A DNA stretch of 64,000 bases, taken from assembly GCF_014207705.1 (NCBI RefSeq), contig NZ_JACHIU010000001.1:1550001-1614000 (forward strand), read 5' to 3'. The translations under genes were made by a program, and so were the position numbers. The notes beneath the pieces are model-generated. The model had not been told where the DNA came from. It saw nothing but the letters and a program-made list of their open reading frames with translations, and made no database searches. Positions 53,957-62,720 of the stretch are shown here, in pieces (position 1 is the stretch's first letter; the number at the start of each line of letters is the position of its first letter). The DNA is from Sphaerisporangium rubeum (lineage in GTDB: Bacteria; Actinomycetota; Actinomycetes; Streptosporangiales; Streptosporangiaceae).

Positions 53957-55263
53957 GCATCGATCACACGCTGGTCAAGCGTTTCCGCCAGGAGGTCGGC
54001 GACCGCCTGGCCCACCAGCGGCGCCTCGACCAGGCAGGCGGCCTCGCTCCGATGACCGGCGAGGACGAGCGCCAGTTCGCGCGCGCGCTCATCTCGCAGG
54101 TCCTCGAGGAGCACGCGCGCAGCGAGATCGGCTCGGGCCGCACCCCGCCGACCGCCGAGGAGGAAGAGGCGCTCGCCGCCGGCATCCACGCCGCGCTGTT
54201 CGGCGTCGGCCGCCTGCAGCCGCTGCTCGACGACCCCGAGGTCGAGAACATCGACGTCAACGGCTGCGACCGTGTGTTCGTCGGGTACGCCGACGGCCAG
54301 GAGGTCATGCACGACCCGGTGGCCGACTCCGACGAGGAGCTGATCGAGCTCATCCAGATCCTCGCCGCCTACAGCGGACTGTCCAGCCGCGCGTTCGACA
54401 CCGCCAACCCGCAGCTCGACCTGCGCCTGCCGGACGGCTCGCGTCTGTCGGCCGTCATGGACGTCACCGTGCGGCCCGCCGTGTCGATCCGCCGGGCCCG
54501 CCTCGGCAAGGTCTTCCTCAGCGACCTCGTCGGCAACGGCACCCTCACCCCCGAGCTCGGCCGGTTCATGTCCGCCGCCGTCGCGGCACGCAAGAACATC
54601 ATGATCGCCGGGTCCACCAACGCCGGGAAGACCACCCTGCTGCGGGCCCTCGCCAACGAGATCCCCCCGCACGAGCGGCTCATCACGGTGGAGCGCGCGC
54701 TGGAGCTCGGCCTCGACCAGTTCCCCGAGCTGCACCCGAACGTCGTGGCGTTCGAGCACCGCCTGCCGAACTCCGAGGGCCAGGGTGAGATCACCATGGC
54801 CGAGCTGGTGCGCAGGTCGCTGCGCATGAACCCGAGCCGTGTCATCGTCGGCGAGGTGCTCGGCGACGAGATCGTCACCATGCTCAACGCCATGACGCAA
54901 GGCAACGACGGCTCGCTGTCCACGATCCACGCCAACTCCTCGATGGAGGTCTTCAACCGCATCTCCACCTACGCGCTGCAGGCCGAGGAGCGGCTGCCGA
55001 TCGAGGCCACCCACATGCTGATCGCCGGAGCCATCGATTTCGTGATCTTCATCGAGAAGCGCAACGACTACCACCAGGGTGGCCGCCTGCGCCGGTACGT
55101 CGCGAGCGTCCGCGAGGTCGCCGGCGTCGACGGCCGGGTGCTGTCGTCGGAGGTCTTCACCCCCGGTCCGGACGGCCCCGCCGTGCCGCACGCACCGATC
55201 GCGTGCCTGGACGATCTCGTGCCGCACGGCTACGACCCGACCGTGCTGGGGGACTGGCGATGA
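53953..55263 (+). CDS. tadA: TadA/CpaF secretion ATPase
   Basis: Hexameric motor ATPase of Flp pilus assembly, 436 residues, cytosolic. An N-terminal helical domain (about 1-90), then ENIDVNGCDRVFVGY and the ATPase core: Walker A GSTNAGKTTLL (about 217-227), an Asp/Glu box TVERALELGL, Walker B-like RVIVGEVLGDE and the His box GNDGSLSTIHANS. GEVLGDE has Leu where many TadA proteins have Arg. ATG overlaps the preceding stop (ATGA) and the stop overlaps the TadB start (ATGA). Confidence 0.95.
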   Translation: MSIDHTLVKRFRQEVGDRLAHQRRLDQAGGLAPMTGEDERQFARALISQVLEEHARSEIGSGRTPPTAEEEEALAAGIHAALFGVGRLQPLLDDPEVENIDVNGCDRVFVGYADGQEVMHDPVADSDEELIELIQILAAYSGLSSRAFDTANPQLDLRLPDGSRLSAVMDVTVRPAVSIRRARLGKVFLSDLVGNGTLTPELGRFMSAAVAARKNIMIAGSTNAGKTTLLRALANEIPPHERLITVERALELGLDQFPELHPNVVAFEHRLPNSEGQGEITMAELVRRSLRMNPSRVIVGEVLGDEIVTMLNAMTQGNDGSLSTIHANSSMEVFNRISTYALQAEERLPIEATHMLIAGAIDFVIFIEKRNDYHQGGRLRRYVASVREVAGVDGRVLSSEVFTPGPDGPAVPHAPIACLDDLVPHGYDPTVLGDWR

Positions 55264-56171
55264 TCCCCCTGCCTCCCGGCCTGTTCGACCCGCTCGCCGT
55301 CCTCGCCGGCGCGGCGGTCGGCGGCGGGCTGTTCCTGTTCGGCCTCGCCTTGTACGGCGTGCGGCCACGGCCCGCCGGTCCCGACAACTCCGCGCGGCGC
55401 CGTGAGCTGGTGCGCAGGCTGTCCACCCGCTCGGCCGTCGCCACCATCACCGGCGCGGCCGTGCTGATCGTCACCCGGTGGCCGGTCATGGCGGCGGGTG
55501 CGGTGCTGCTGGTGCTGGCCTGGCGCGGCCTGACCGGCGGCGCCGCCGAGGAACGCGCCGCGATGAGCCGCCTCGAAGGCCTCGCGGCGTGGACCGAGTC
55601 GCTGCGCGACACCATCGCCGGCGCGGCCGGCCTTGAGCAGGCCATCCCGTCCTCGATCCGCGCCGCCGCGCCGACGCTCCGTCCCCACCTGCGGGCCCTG
55701 GTCGACAGGCTGCACACCCGCATGCCGCTGCCGGACGCGTTGCGCATGTTCGCCGACGAGCTGGACGACCCGTCCGCCGACCTGGTGGTGGCCGCGCTCA
55801 TCCTGAACGCCAAGCTGCGCGGCCCCGGCCTGCGCGAGGTGCTCGGCGCGCTCGCGGTGTCGGCCCGCGAGGAGCTCGACATGCGCCGCCGCGTCGAGGC
55901 CGAGCGGCGCTCCACTCGCCGCAGCGTGCAGATCGTCACCGGCACCGCCGTCGCGTTCGCCGCACTGCTGGTGATCTTCAACCCGTCGTACGTCGAGGAG
56001 TACGACTCGCTGCTCGGCCAGGCCGTGCTGGTGGTCGTCGCGGCGTTGTTCGGCGCCGGCTTCGCCTGGATGCGGCGCCTGGCCCGCTTCGACAAGCCCG
56101 CGCGCATGCTCGGCCCCGCCACCGACGCATCCGCCGCGCGCGAGCCGGTGACCGGAGGCGTCCATGGCTGA
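55260..56171 (+). CDS. tadB: TadB-like inner-membrane platform protein
   Basis: Type II secretion F-domain protein of 303 residues. Hydrophobic helices near the start (AVLAGAAVGGGLFLFGLALYG, ATITGAAVLIVTRWPVMAA) and at the end (VAFAALLVIFNPSY, VLVVVAALFGAGFAW). The F-domain (about 105-215) has LRDTIAGAAGLEQAIPSS, LPDALRMFADELDDPSADLV and ILNAKLRGPGLREVL. It would form the platform on which TadA acts. It starts inside the tadA stop. Confidence 0.9.
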   Translation: MIPLPPGLFDPLAVLAGAAVGGGLFLFGLALYGVRPRPAGPDNSARRRELVRRLSTRSAVATITGAAVLIVTRWPVMAAGAVLLVLAWRGLTGGAAEERAAMSRLEGLAAWTESLRDTIAGAAGLEQAIPSSIRAAAPTLRPHLRALVDRLHTRMPLPDALRMFADELDDPSADLVVAALILNAKLRGPGLREVLGALAVSAREELDMRRRVEAERRSTRRSVQIVTGTAVAFAALLVIFNPSYVEEYDSLLGQAVLVVVAALFGAGFAWMRRLARFDKPARMLGPATDASAAREPVTGGVHG

Positions 56172-56191
56172 CGACACGCGGGGAGGCCGCC

Positions 56192-57115
56192 GTGGTTGAG
56201 ACCCTTCTCGCCGGCGGCGTGCTCGGGCTCGGGCTGTTCCTGCTGCTGCGCGCGCTGTTCCCGCCGCGACCGGGTCTCGTGGCGCGGCTCGTCGCGCTCG
56301 ACTCGGCGCGCGACGGCGACGACGCGCAGCGGTTCCAGCTCATCACCGCCGACGAGGAGGTCAGCGCCTTCCGCCGCGGCCTCGGCGTGCGGCTGGCCCG
56401 CTTCTACGCCTCACGCGGCTGGGAGCTGCGCTCCACGCGGGCCGACCTCGCGCTGCTCGGCAAGTCCTTCGAGGGGTACCTCGCCACCAAGGTCCTGCTG
56501 GCCGTGTCCGGCCTGCTGGCGTTCCCCGTGCTCGCGGGCTGGCTCGCGCTCATGGGGTGGGGAGTGTCGCTCCAGGTGCCGCTGTGGGCCGCGCTGCTGG
56601 TCGCGCTCGTCTTCTTCTTCCTGCCTGACGTGCAGATCCGCAGGGACGCCGCCGTGCGGCGCCGCGACTTCCGGCACGCCGTCGGCGCGTTCCTCGACCT
56701 CGTCGCCATGAACCTCGCCGGCGGCCGAGGCGTCCCAGAGGCGCTGCTCATGGCCGTGTCCGTGGGGGACGGCGGCTCAGGCAACTGGGCCATGGCCCGC
56801 ATCCGCGAGGCCCTGGCCAACGCGAGGATCGTCGGCATCACCCCATGGCAGGCCCTCGGCAGGCTCGGCGACGAGATCAACGTCGACGAGCTGCGGGACC
56901 TGTCCGCCGCGCTCGGCCTCGTGGCCGACGACGGCGCCAAAGTACGCGCGTCGCTCACCGCTCGGGCCGCCACCATGCGGCGGCGCGAGCTCGCCGAGGT
57001 AGAAGGACAGGCCGGGGAACGGTCGCAGTCCATGCTGGTCGCGCAACTCCTGCTGTGCGCGGGGTTCGTGATCTTTCTCAGTTTTCCGGCCGCGATGAAG
57101 ATGTTGGGGTCCTAG
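56192..57115 (+). CDS. tadC: TadC-like inner-membrane platform protein
   Basis: Second type II secretion F-domain protein, 307 residues. One N-terminal helix (LLAGGVLGLGLFLLLRALF), two central ones (TKVLLAVSGLLAFPVLAGWL, VPLWAALLVALVFFFLPDV) and a C-terminal one (MLVAQLLLCAGFVIFLSF); the F-domain runs about 165-280 with FLDLVAMNLAGGRGVPEAL and WQALGRLGDEINVDELRDL. GGGGAGG precedes the GTG at 56192. The gene ends with TAG directly before the pilin ATG. Confidence 0.9.
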   Translation: MVETLLAGGVLGLGLFLLLRALFPPRPGLVARLVALDSARDGDDAQRFQLITADEEVSAFRRGLGVRLARFYASRGWELRSTRADLALLGKSFEGYLATKVLLAVSGLLAFPVLAGWLALMGWGVSLQVPLWAALLVALVFFFLPDVQIRRDAAVRRRDFRHAVGAFLDLVAMNLAGGRGVPEALLMAVSVGDGGSGNWAMARIREALANARIVGITPWQALGRLGDEINVDELRDLSAALGLVADDGAKVRASLTARAATMRRRELAEVEGQAGERSQSMLVAQLLLCAGFVIFLSFPAAMKMLGS

Positions 57116-57346
57116 ATGTTCACACCGCCATGGCTCACCTACCTGATCGCCGTCCTCCACGTGCGGATCGACCGCGCGAGGACCGCTCCCTCTCGTGGCG
57201 CGTCCGCCGTCGAATGGGTCATCATCACCGCGATCATCGCCGGGGTGGCGCTCGGCCTCGCCACACTGATCAAGACGCTCGTCACCCAGAAGCAAGGCGA
57301 GCTGCAGAGCAACTTCGGGGGTGGCGGTGGCGGCGGAGATTCGTGA
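57116..57346 (+). CDS. Flp-type pilin-like protein
   Basis: Protein of 76 residues. After a 29-residue basic leader comes RGASAVEWVIITAIIAGVAL, a class IVb prepilin-like motif with Glu at the fifth position after the Gly, and a hydrophobic helix. The tail is GGGGGGGDS. It is in the right place for the major pilin. The leader is longer than in typical Flp pilins (about 10-20 residues) and no prepilin peptidase gene is in the window. Start ATG directly follows the tadC stop. Confidence 0.75.
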   Translation: MFTPPWLTYLIAVLHVRIDRARTAPSRGASAVEWVIITAIIAGVALGLATLIKTLVTQKQGELQSNFGGGGGGGDS

Positions 57347-57747
57347 CCCGGCGCCGTAGCCGCCGCGGCGAGGCCGGGTCGATGGCCGTCGAGACGGTGA
57401 TGCTGGCGCCGTTGTTCCTGCTCTTCCTGATGTTCCTCGTCGGCGCGGGCCGCGTCGTCGAGGCGCAGGGTGAGGTGAACGGCGCCGCCAGGGACGCCGC
57501 GCGGGCCGCGTCCGTGCAACGCACCCTGGACCTGGCGCGGGAGGCCGGACGTAACGCCGCCAAGGCCGCGCTCGACGGACAGTGTGAGGCCGATGTCAGC
57601 CTCGACGGCAGCGAGTGGCGGGAGGGGGGCACCGTACGGGCGACGGTGACGTGCGCGCTGGACCTCGACTTCCTCGGCTTCGGTGCGGTCAAGAAGATGA
57701 CCGGCAGCTCCGTGGTGCCGCTGGAACAGTTCCGGAGGGTCGAGTGA
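57343..57747 (+). CDS. TadE-like pseudopilin
   Basis: Protein of 134 residues. Basic start, then GEAGSMAVETVMLAPLFLLF, the pseudopilin cleavage and helix motif, and an outer domain with QGEVNGAARDAARAASVQR, a single Cys pair (C81 and C104 region) and VVPLEQF. It overlaps the pilin stop (GTGA) and the next start, so it is part of the translationally coupled Tad run. Same family as the isolated copy at 45.9 kb. Confidence 0.88.
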   Translation: MTRRRSRRGEAGSMAVETVMLAPLFLLFLMFLVGAGRVVEAQGEVNGAARDAARAASVQRTLDLAREAGRNAAKAALDGQCEADVSLDGSEWREGGTVRATVTCALDLDFLGFGAVKKMTGSSVVPLEQFRRVE

Positions 57748-58232
57748 GACGGTGCCGGGACTGCCGGCCGGTGACCGCTTCCTGCCACGACAAGACGGCA
57801 GGCGCGGCCACCGGCGACGACGAGCGTGGCTCCATGTCGGTGTTCGTGGTGATCTTCTCGGTGGTGGTGTTCATGCTGGCGGGACTGCTCGTGGACGGCG
57901 GCGCGGCGATCAACGCGCGGCTGCGCGCGTCCGACGTCGCCGAGCAGGCGGCACGCGCCGCCGCCGACCGCATCGACGTCGAGCACCTGCGCGCCACCGG
58001 CCAGGTGCGGCTGCTCGGGGAGGACGCCGTGTGCGGCCGCGCCAGGCAGATCGTGTCCGCGCACGGCGACACGGCCCTCGCGATGACCACCTGCGACGCA
58101 GGCGCCGCCGAGGTGACCGTCACCGTGACGGCCCGGTGGAAGGCCGCGTTCCTCGCCGCCTTCGGCTTCCCCGGGGCCGCCATGTCCGGCACCGCCACCG
58201 CCGGTCCCGACACCGGCGACCCCCAGCCATGA
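57744..58232 (+). CDS. TadG-related membrane protein (Rv3657c/TadG-like)
   Basis: Protein of 162 residues. Cys-rich cytosolic start (RRCRDCRP, ASCHDK), then DERGSMSVFVVIFSVVVFML, the TadG-N/TadE-like helix, and an outer domain (AGLLVDGGAAINARLRASDVA onward) with QAARAAADRID. The GTG overlaps the preceding stop and has GGAGGG seven bases upstream. Last of the tightly overlapping run; the LysM/BTAD gene follows after 34 bases. Confidence 0.85.
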   Translation: MRRCRDCRPVTASCHDKTAGAATGDDERGSMSVFVVIFSVVVFMLAGLLVDGGAAINARLRASDVAEQAARAAADRIDVEHLRATGQVRLLGEDAVCGRARQIVSAHGDTALAMTTCDAGAAEVTVTVTARWKAAFLAAFGFPGAAMSGTATAGPDTGDPQP

Positions 58233-58266
58233 CCTGACCGCACCACTGGACGAAGGAGGGAGAGGG

Positions 58267-61200
58267 ATGACCACGTCACGCAGGCCACCGTCCCGGCCGG
58301 CTTCCGCGGCCGGCGGCCGGATCAGGCACCGGCGCACCGCCGGTGACGTCGTCGCCGGCATCGCCGCGCTGATCGCGCTCGCGGCGCTCATGGGTGGCGT
58401 CCCCTATGCCCTGCTCCGCCTCACCGGGCCGCCGCTGCCTGACACGCTGCTCAACGGAGAGCTGCTGACCCGGCAGATCAGCCCGTCCACGGCCGTCGCC
58501 ATCCTCGTGCTGCTGGTGTGGCTCGCCTGGGCCCAGCTCGTCGTGTGCGTGATCGTCGAGGTGTACAACGGCGTCCGCCGCGTCGGCATGCCGGCCAGGG
58601 TGCCGCTGTCCGGCGGCTCACAGGCCCTCGCCAACCGGCTCGTGTCCGCCGCGCTCGCGCTGTTCACCGCGTCGGCCGTCGCGATCCCCCTCACCGGCAT
58701 GGCGACCGCGCCGCCGGTCAGGCAGCCGGTCGCCGTGGCCGCGCACACCCTGCCGGCCCCCGAGGCCCGCGCGGCCCTTGAGGAGGTGCGGCAGGTCAAG
58801 AAGGTCTACGTCGTACAGCCGCCGCACGGCCGCCACCACGAGAGCCTGTGGGAGATCGCCGACAAGTGCCTCGGCGACGGCCGCCGATACCCCGAGATCT
58901 ACCGCCTGAACCAGCACAAGACCCAGCCCGACGGTTCACGGCTCCAGATGGCGAGCCTGATCCGTCCCGGCTGGGTCCTCGACATGCCGGACGACGCGCG
59001 CGGCGTCCACCTCGTCTCGGCGGACGAGCCCCGGGAGAAGACCCTGCGCGACCACGCGAGCAAACCGGCCGAGCTGGACGGCCGCACGCAGTACGTGGGG
59101 GATCGCGGCGGCGCCACGGACGTCAGGAGCGGACCCGAGAAGAAAGGCACCGGCCAGGAGAAGGCGGGGGAACGAGGCGGCGTCGTCCTGCCCCTCCCTG
59201 CCATGCCACAACGCACCTACCACCTCCCACCGATGCCGAAGTCGACTGCCGTCTCCGCCATCCCCAAGGCCCCCACCGCCGAAGCCCCCGCCACCCAGGC
59301 CCCGCCAGGACAGGGTCCCGCAACTCAGGCTCCGGTGGGTCAGGCTCCAGGTGGTCAGGTCCCGGGTGGCCGAACTCCGGCAGGTCAAACTCCGATTGGT
59401 CAAGCTCCCTCAGGTCAGACCTCTGTCGGTCAGCCCTCCGCGAACCACCCCTCCGCCAATCACCCCTCCGTGGTCCAGCCCCCCGCGACCGAGGCCCCCG
59501 CGTCCCAGGCTCCCGCGACCGCGCCGCATGGCGCGAGCGGCGGGCCCGCCGAGACGTCCCCCTCGCGGCGGGTCGAGGTCCCCGAGCCTCGGCACCGGCC
59601 CGACAAGGCCGTCGAGACCGGCGGCGGCCTGGACCTGATCGACTACCTGGCCGGAGGATCGCTCGCCGCCGCCGGTCTGCTCGTCGCGCTCGGCCGGCGC
59701 CGCCGCGAACAGCTCTGGCACCGCGCGTTCGGCCACCGCATCACCCGGCCACGCGGCGACGCCGCCGGGGCCGAGGTCGCGCTGCGCCTCGGGTCCGACG
59801 CGCCAGGCAGCCGCATGCTCGACCACGGGCTCCGCATGCTCGGCAAGCTCCTCGCCGAGCAGGGCCGCGTACCCCCCACCATCTACGCCGTCCACCTGTC
59901 CGCACGCGGCCTCGACCTGTGGATCCACCCCCCGGACCCCGGGGCCCCCGAGCCGTTCGAAGCCCACGACGCCGGACGCACGTGGCGGCTGCCGGCCCAC
60001 GAGGGACGGGCCATCGACGAGCACGCGCTGCTGGACGCCGCCGCGCCGTACCCGGGCCTGGTGTCGCTCGGCGTCACCGACGGCGGACGCGTCCTGATCG
60101 ACCTGGAGGCCGCGCAAGGCGTCATCGCCATGACCGGCCACCGGGTGCGAGACGCGCTCGCCGCGCTCGCCGTCGAACTCGTCACCAACCGGTGGTCCGA
60201 CCAGATGCGGGTCACGCTCGTCGGCTTCGGCGGCGACCTCGTCACCATCGCGCCTGACCGGGTGCGCGCCGTGGGGAGTTTCGCCGAGGTACTGCCTGAG
60301 CTGGAGGCCAGAGCCGCCGAGATGGTCGCCGCCGACGCGCGGGTGCTCACCGGCCGCATCCACGGCGGCGCCGCCGACCCGGTGTGGCCGCCGCACTTCC
60401 TGCTGTCCGCCATCGCGCCGGACCCCACCGAGGCCGAACGGCTCACGCGCCTCGGCCGCGCCGGGAGCCGCATGGCCGCCGGGTACGTCATCGCCGGTGA
60501 CGTACCGCACGCCACCTGGACGTGGGAGGTCACCGAGGACGGCAAGGCCAGGGTCGACGCGCTCGGCGTCATGGTCAACGCGCAACTCCTGCCCCGGCGG
60601 CACTACGACGCCGTGATCGACCTGTTCCGCACCGCCGGACGCCACGAAGGCGAACCGGTGCGCGAGGAGGAAGGCCCCCCGCGCGAGTTCACCACCTCGC
60701 CGTCGGTCACCATCCGCATCCTCGGCCCCATCGAGATCGGCCCCGTGCCTCCCCTGGAGGAAGGCCGTGCCGAGCTCGCCTGCGAGATGGTCGTGTACCT
60801 CGCCGCGCACCCCGGCGGCGTCCACCCCGTGGTGCTCGGCGGCATCCTGTGGCCCCGCGGCGTCCAGGCCGTCGTCCGCGACGCCACCATCGCACGCGTC
60901 ACCGAATGGCTCGGCACCGACAGCCAGGGCCGCCCCAACCTCCGCACCGACGACACCGGCCGCCTCCGCCTCGGCCCCGAGGTCCGCTCCGACTGGCAGC
61001 TGTTCCGCGAACTCGTCCGCCGTTCCCACGACGACCCCAGCGCCAGAGCCGTCCTCCTCGAAAAAGCCCTCGGCCTGGTCCGCGGCCCCCTCCTCGCCGC
61101 ACGTCCACGATCCCGCTACGCCTGGCTCGCCGCCGACGAACTCGAATACGAGGTCACCGCCAGCGTCGCCGACGCCGCACACCGCCTCTGCGAGATCCGC

Positions 61201-61461
61201 CTGGCCCACGACGACGCCGAAGGCGCCGTGGCCGCCGTCCGAGCCGGCCTCCTCCTGGCCGCCGACGACGAAGGCCTGTGGCGCGACCTCCTGAGAGCAG
61301 CCCACGCCACCGCCGACCCCCTGAACCTCCGCGCCGTAGTGGACGCCCTCCACCGCCGAGCCAACTCCCATCCCTACGGCGGCGGCATGTCCCCAGAAAC
61401 CGAATCCCTGATAGACGAACTCCTCCCCACCTGGCGCCTCCACAGCCTCCCCTCCGCCTAG
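58267..61461 (+). CDS. Membrane LysM and BTAD-domain protein at the end of the Tad locus
   Basis: Large protein, 1064 residues. Three N-terminal helices (about 28-50, 72-98, 122-145) lead to a LysM-like outer domain (about 180-242; HESLWEIADKCLGDGRRYPE and LIRPGWVLDMPDD). A Pro/Gln-rich linker (about 330-440) with QAP/GQ repeats is followed by another helix (about 463-480; YLAGGSLAAAGLLVALG). The cytosolic remainder ends in a SARP-like winged-helix and bacterial transcriptional-activator (BTAD) TPR domain (about 815-1060; VTIRILGPIEIGPVPPL, SDWQLFRELVRRS, DEGLWRDLLRAAHA). The start ATG has GAAGGAGGGAG. A wall-binding, membrane-spanning protein with a transcription-factor-like end suggests envelope-to-cytosol signalling; unproven. 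Confidence 0.9.
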   Translation: MTTSRRPPSRPASAAGGRIRHRRTAGDVVAGIAALIALAALMGGVPYALLRLTGPPLPDTLLNGELLTRQISPSTAVAILVLLVWLAWAQLVVCVIVEVYNGVRRVGMPARVPLSGGSQALANRLVSAALALFTASAVAIPLTGMATAPPVRQPVAVAAHTLPAPEARAALEEVRQVKKVYVVQPPHGRHHESLWEIADKCLGDGRRYPEIYRLNQHKTQPDGSRLQMASLIRPGWVLDMPDDARGVHLVSADEPREKTLRDHASKPAELDGRTQYVGDRGGATDVRSGPEKKGTGQEKAGERGGVVLPLPAMPQRTYHLPPMPKSTAVSAIPKAPTAEAPATQAPPGQGPATQAPVGQAPGGQVPGGRTPAGQTPIGQAPSGQTSVGQPSANHPSANHPSVVQPPATEAPASQAPATAPHGASGGPAETSPSRRVEVPEPRHRPDKAVETGGGLDLIDYLAGGSLAAAGLLVALGRRRREQLWHRAFGHRITRPRGDAAGAEVALRLGSDAPGSRMLDHGLRMLGKLLAEQGRVPPTIYAVHLSARGLDLWIHPPDPGAPEPFEAHDAGRTWRLPAHEGRAIDEHALLDAAAPYPGLVSLGVTDGGRVLIDLEAAQGVIAMTGHRVRDALAALAVELVTNRWSDQMRVTLVGFGGDLVTIAPDRVRAVGSFAEVLPELEARAAEMVAADARVLTGRIHGGAADPVWPPHFLLSAIAPDPTEAERLTRLGRAGSRMAAGYVIAGDVPHATWTWEVTEDGKARVDALGVMVNAQLLPRRHYDAVIDLFRTAGRHEGEPVREEEGPPREFTTSPSVTIRILGPIEIGPVPPLEEGRAELACEMVVYLAAHPGGVHPVVLGGILWPRGVQAVVRDATIARVTEWLGTDSQGRPNLRTDDTGRLRLGPEVRSDWQLFRELVRRSHDDPSARAVLLEKALGLVRGPLLAARPRSRYAWLAADELEYEVTASVADAAHRLCEIRLAHDDAEGAVAAVRAGLLLAADDEGLWRDLLRAAHATADPLNLRAVVDALHRRANSHPYGGGMSPETESLIDELLPTWRLHSLPSA

Positions 61462-61580
61462 AAGGACTCCTCCCACCTGGCGCTTCCAATCCCCCCTAAC
61501 AGGACCCCCATGCCCCCACCGACACCGTCCTCCACCCCCCGCCACGAGCCCCGTCCCCTCCCCGCCCACCTCGGACCACC

Positions 61581-61627
61581 CTTCGGCGCCGACGCGGTGG
61601 GACGTGGTGCGGCGAATCCGGCGCCTT
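61581..61627. repeat. 47-bp direct repeat, left copy
   Basis: Begins CTTCGGCGCCGACGCGGTGG and is repeated without change at 61940-61986, 359 bases later. The 21-nt array lies between the copies. Confidence 0.95.
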
Positions 61628-61718
61628 GCACGGCGGTCGACCGGACATGGGCCGGTGATGGAAATGTCCTGCAGTCCACCCTCGTCCCTACGCACCGCAG
61701 ACACCCCCTGCTGTGCCG

Positions 61719-61886
61719 TACCGGTTCCCGTGCGCCGCGTACCGGTTCCCGTGCGCCGCGTACCGGTTCCCGTGCGCCGCGTACCGGTCCCCACGCGCCG
61801 CGTACCGGTTCTCGTGCGCCGCGTACCGGTCCCCACGCACCGCGTACCGGTCCCCACGCACCGCGTACCGGTCCCCACGCACCGCG
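61719..61886. repeat. Eight 21-nt tandem repeats
   Basis: Units start with TACCGGTTCCCGTGCGCCGC or the variant TACCGGTCCCCACGCACCGC, every 21 bases from 61719. Both variants keep TACCGGT (ACCGGT is a 6-bp palindrome). In a gene-free region of about 600 bases between the LysM/BTAD gene and the next lipoprotein gene. Confidence 0.95.
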
Positions 61887-61939
61887 CGCCAGGTCCCTCC
61901 CCGCGACCCACCCATCCCCACCCACCAGATGCTCGCTCT

Positions 61940-61986
61940 TCGGCGCCGACGCGGTGGGACGTGGTGCGGCGAATCCGGCGCCTTTT
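61940..61986. repeat. 47-bp direct repeat, right copy
   Basis: Exact copy of 61581-61627. Recombination between the two would remove the 21-nt array. Confidence 0.95.
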
Positions 61987-62057
61987 GCGGCGATCGGCCG
62001 ACAAGGGTGGCCAACTCATGCCGATACCCGCAAACCAGTGGTTGAGTGGAGTGACGT

Positions 62058-62720
62058 GTGATTAGCGTCGGCACCATGCGGATGCGGGTCGTCCTGGCCG
62101 CCGTCGTGTTCCTGAGCAGCGGATGCTCGGCCGCCGGCGCGGACCGTCCGTTCACCCCGGGTGGCGGGGACGCGGCTCCGCCGGTGACCGCGAAACCCGG
62201 TGCCGGTCTCTCCGACCCGCGGACGAAGACCATCGAGGCAGGCACGCTCACCGTGCAGGTCGAGTCCCCGGCGGGCCTCACCCAGGCGCAGCAGGCGATT
62301 GTGGACGCCTTCACCACCGGCTACGTCAGCTCCTGGAAGGCCGTCACCAGCCAGGGCGAGGACGACGGGTACCTCAAGGCGGCCGAGGAGCAGGCGGCCA
62401 GGGACAGCTACACCTGGGTGAAGGGCTTCGTCGACCAGGGCCGGTCCGCGGCCGGCACGGCCAAGCTGTACGCCATCCAGGTCCCGGCCGTCGCGGGCCG
62501 AGGCGCCGAGGTGGACGCCTGCGTGGACGAGTCCGGCATCCAGGTCACCGATGCCGGCACCGGCAGTCCGCTGGCGGACCAGCCGAACTGGACCAAACCC
62601 CCCACCGCCGTCTACCTCCAGGTGGCAGCACTGCGCAGAGGCGACGACGGCCGGTGGCGGGTGAAGGCGTACATGCACGCCACCTACCCCCACGAGCGTG
62701 CCAAGGAGTGCCGCCGATGA
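62058..62720 (+). CDS. Putative lipoprotein, function unknown
   Basis: Lipoprotein of 220 residues. The GTG at 62058 has GGAG six bases upstream and gives a signal ending LSSGC (lipidated Cys23), followed by a Gly/Pro tether. The globular part (about 60-215) contains SPAGLTQAQQAIVDAFTTG, a Trp-containing KAVTSQGEDDGYLKAAEE segment, YTWVKGFVDQ and DACVDESGIQVTDAGTG. The NTF2-like size and pattern (conserved Cys, beta sheet at the end with MHATYPHE) is suggestive only. ATGA overlap with the next gene makes them an operon. Confidence 0.8.
   Translation: MISVGTMRMRVVLAAVVFLSSGCSAAGADRPFTPGGGDAAPPVTAKPGAGLSDPRTKTIEAGTLTVQVESPAGLTQAQQAIVDAFTTGYVSSWKAVTSQGEDDGYLKAAEEQAARDSYTWVKGFVDQGRSAAGTAKLYAIQVPAVAGRGAEVDACVDESGIQVTDAGTGSPLADQPNWTKPPTAVYLQVAALRRGDDGRWRVKAYMHATYPHERAKECRR

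Noticed and set aside
59410..62019. 869-residue open frame on the minus strand
   Set aside because: It is antisense to the LysM/BTAD gene, is full of Arg/Gly low-complexity sequence, and its apparent repeats come from the 21-nt array.
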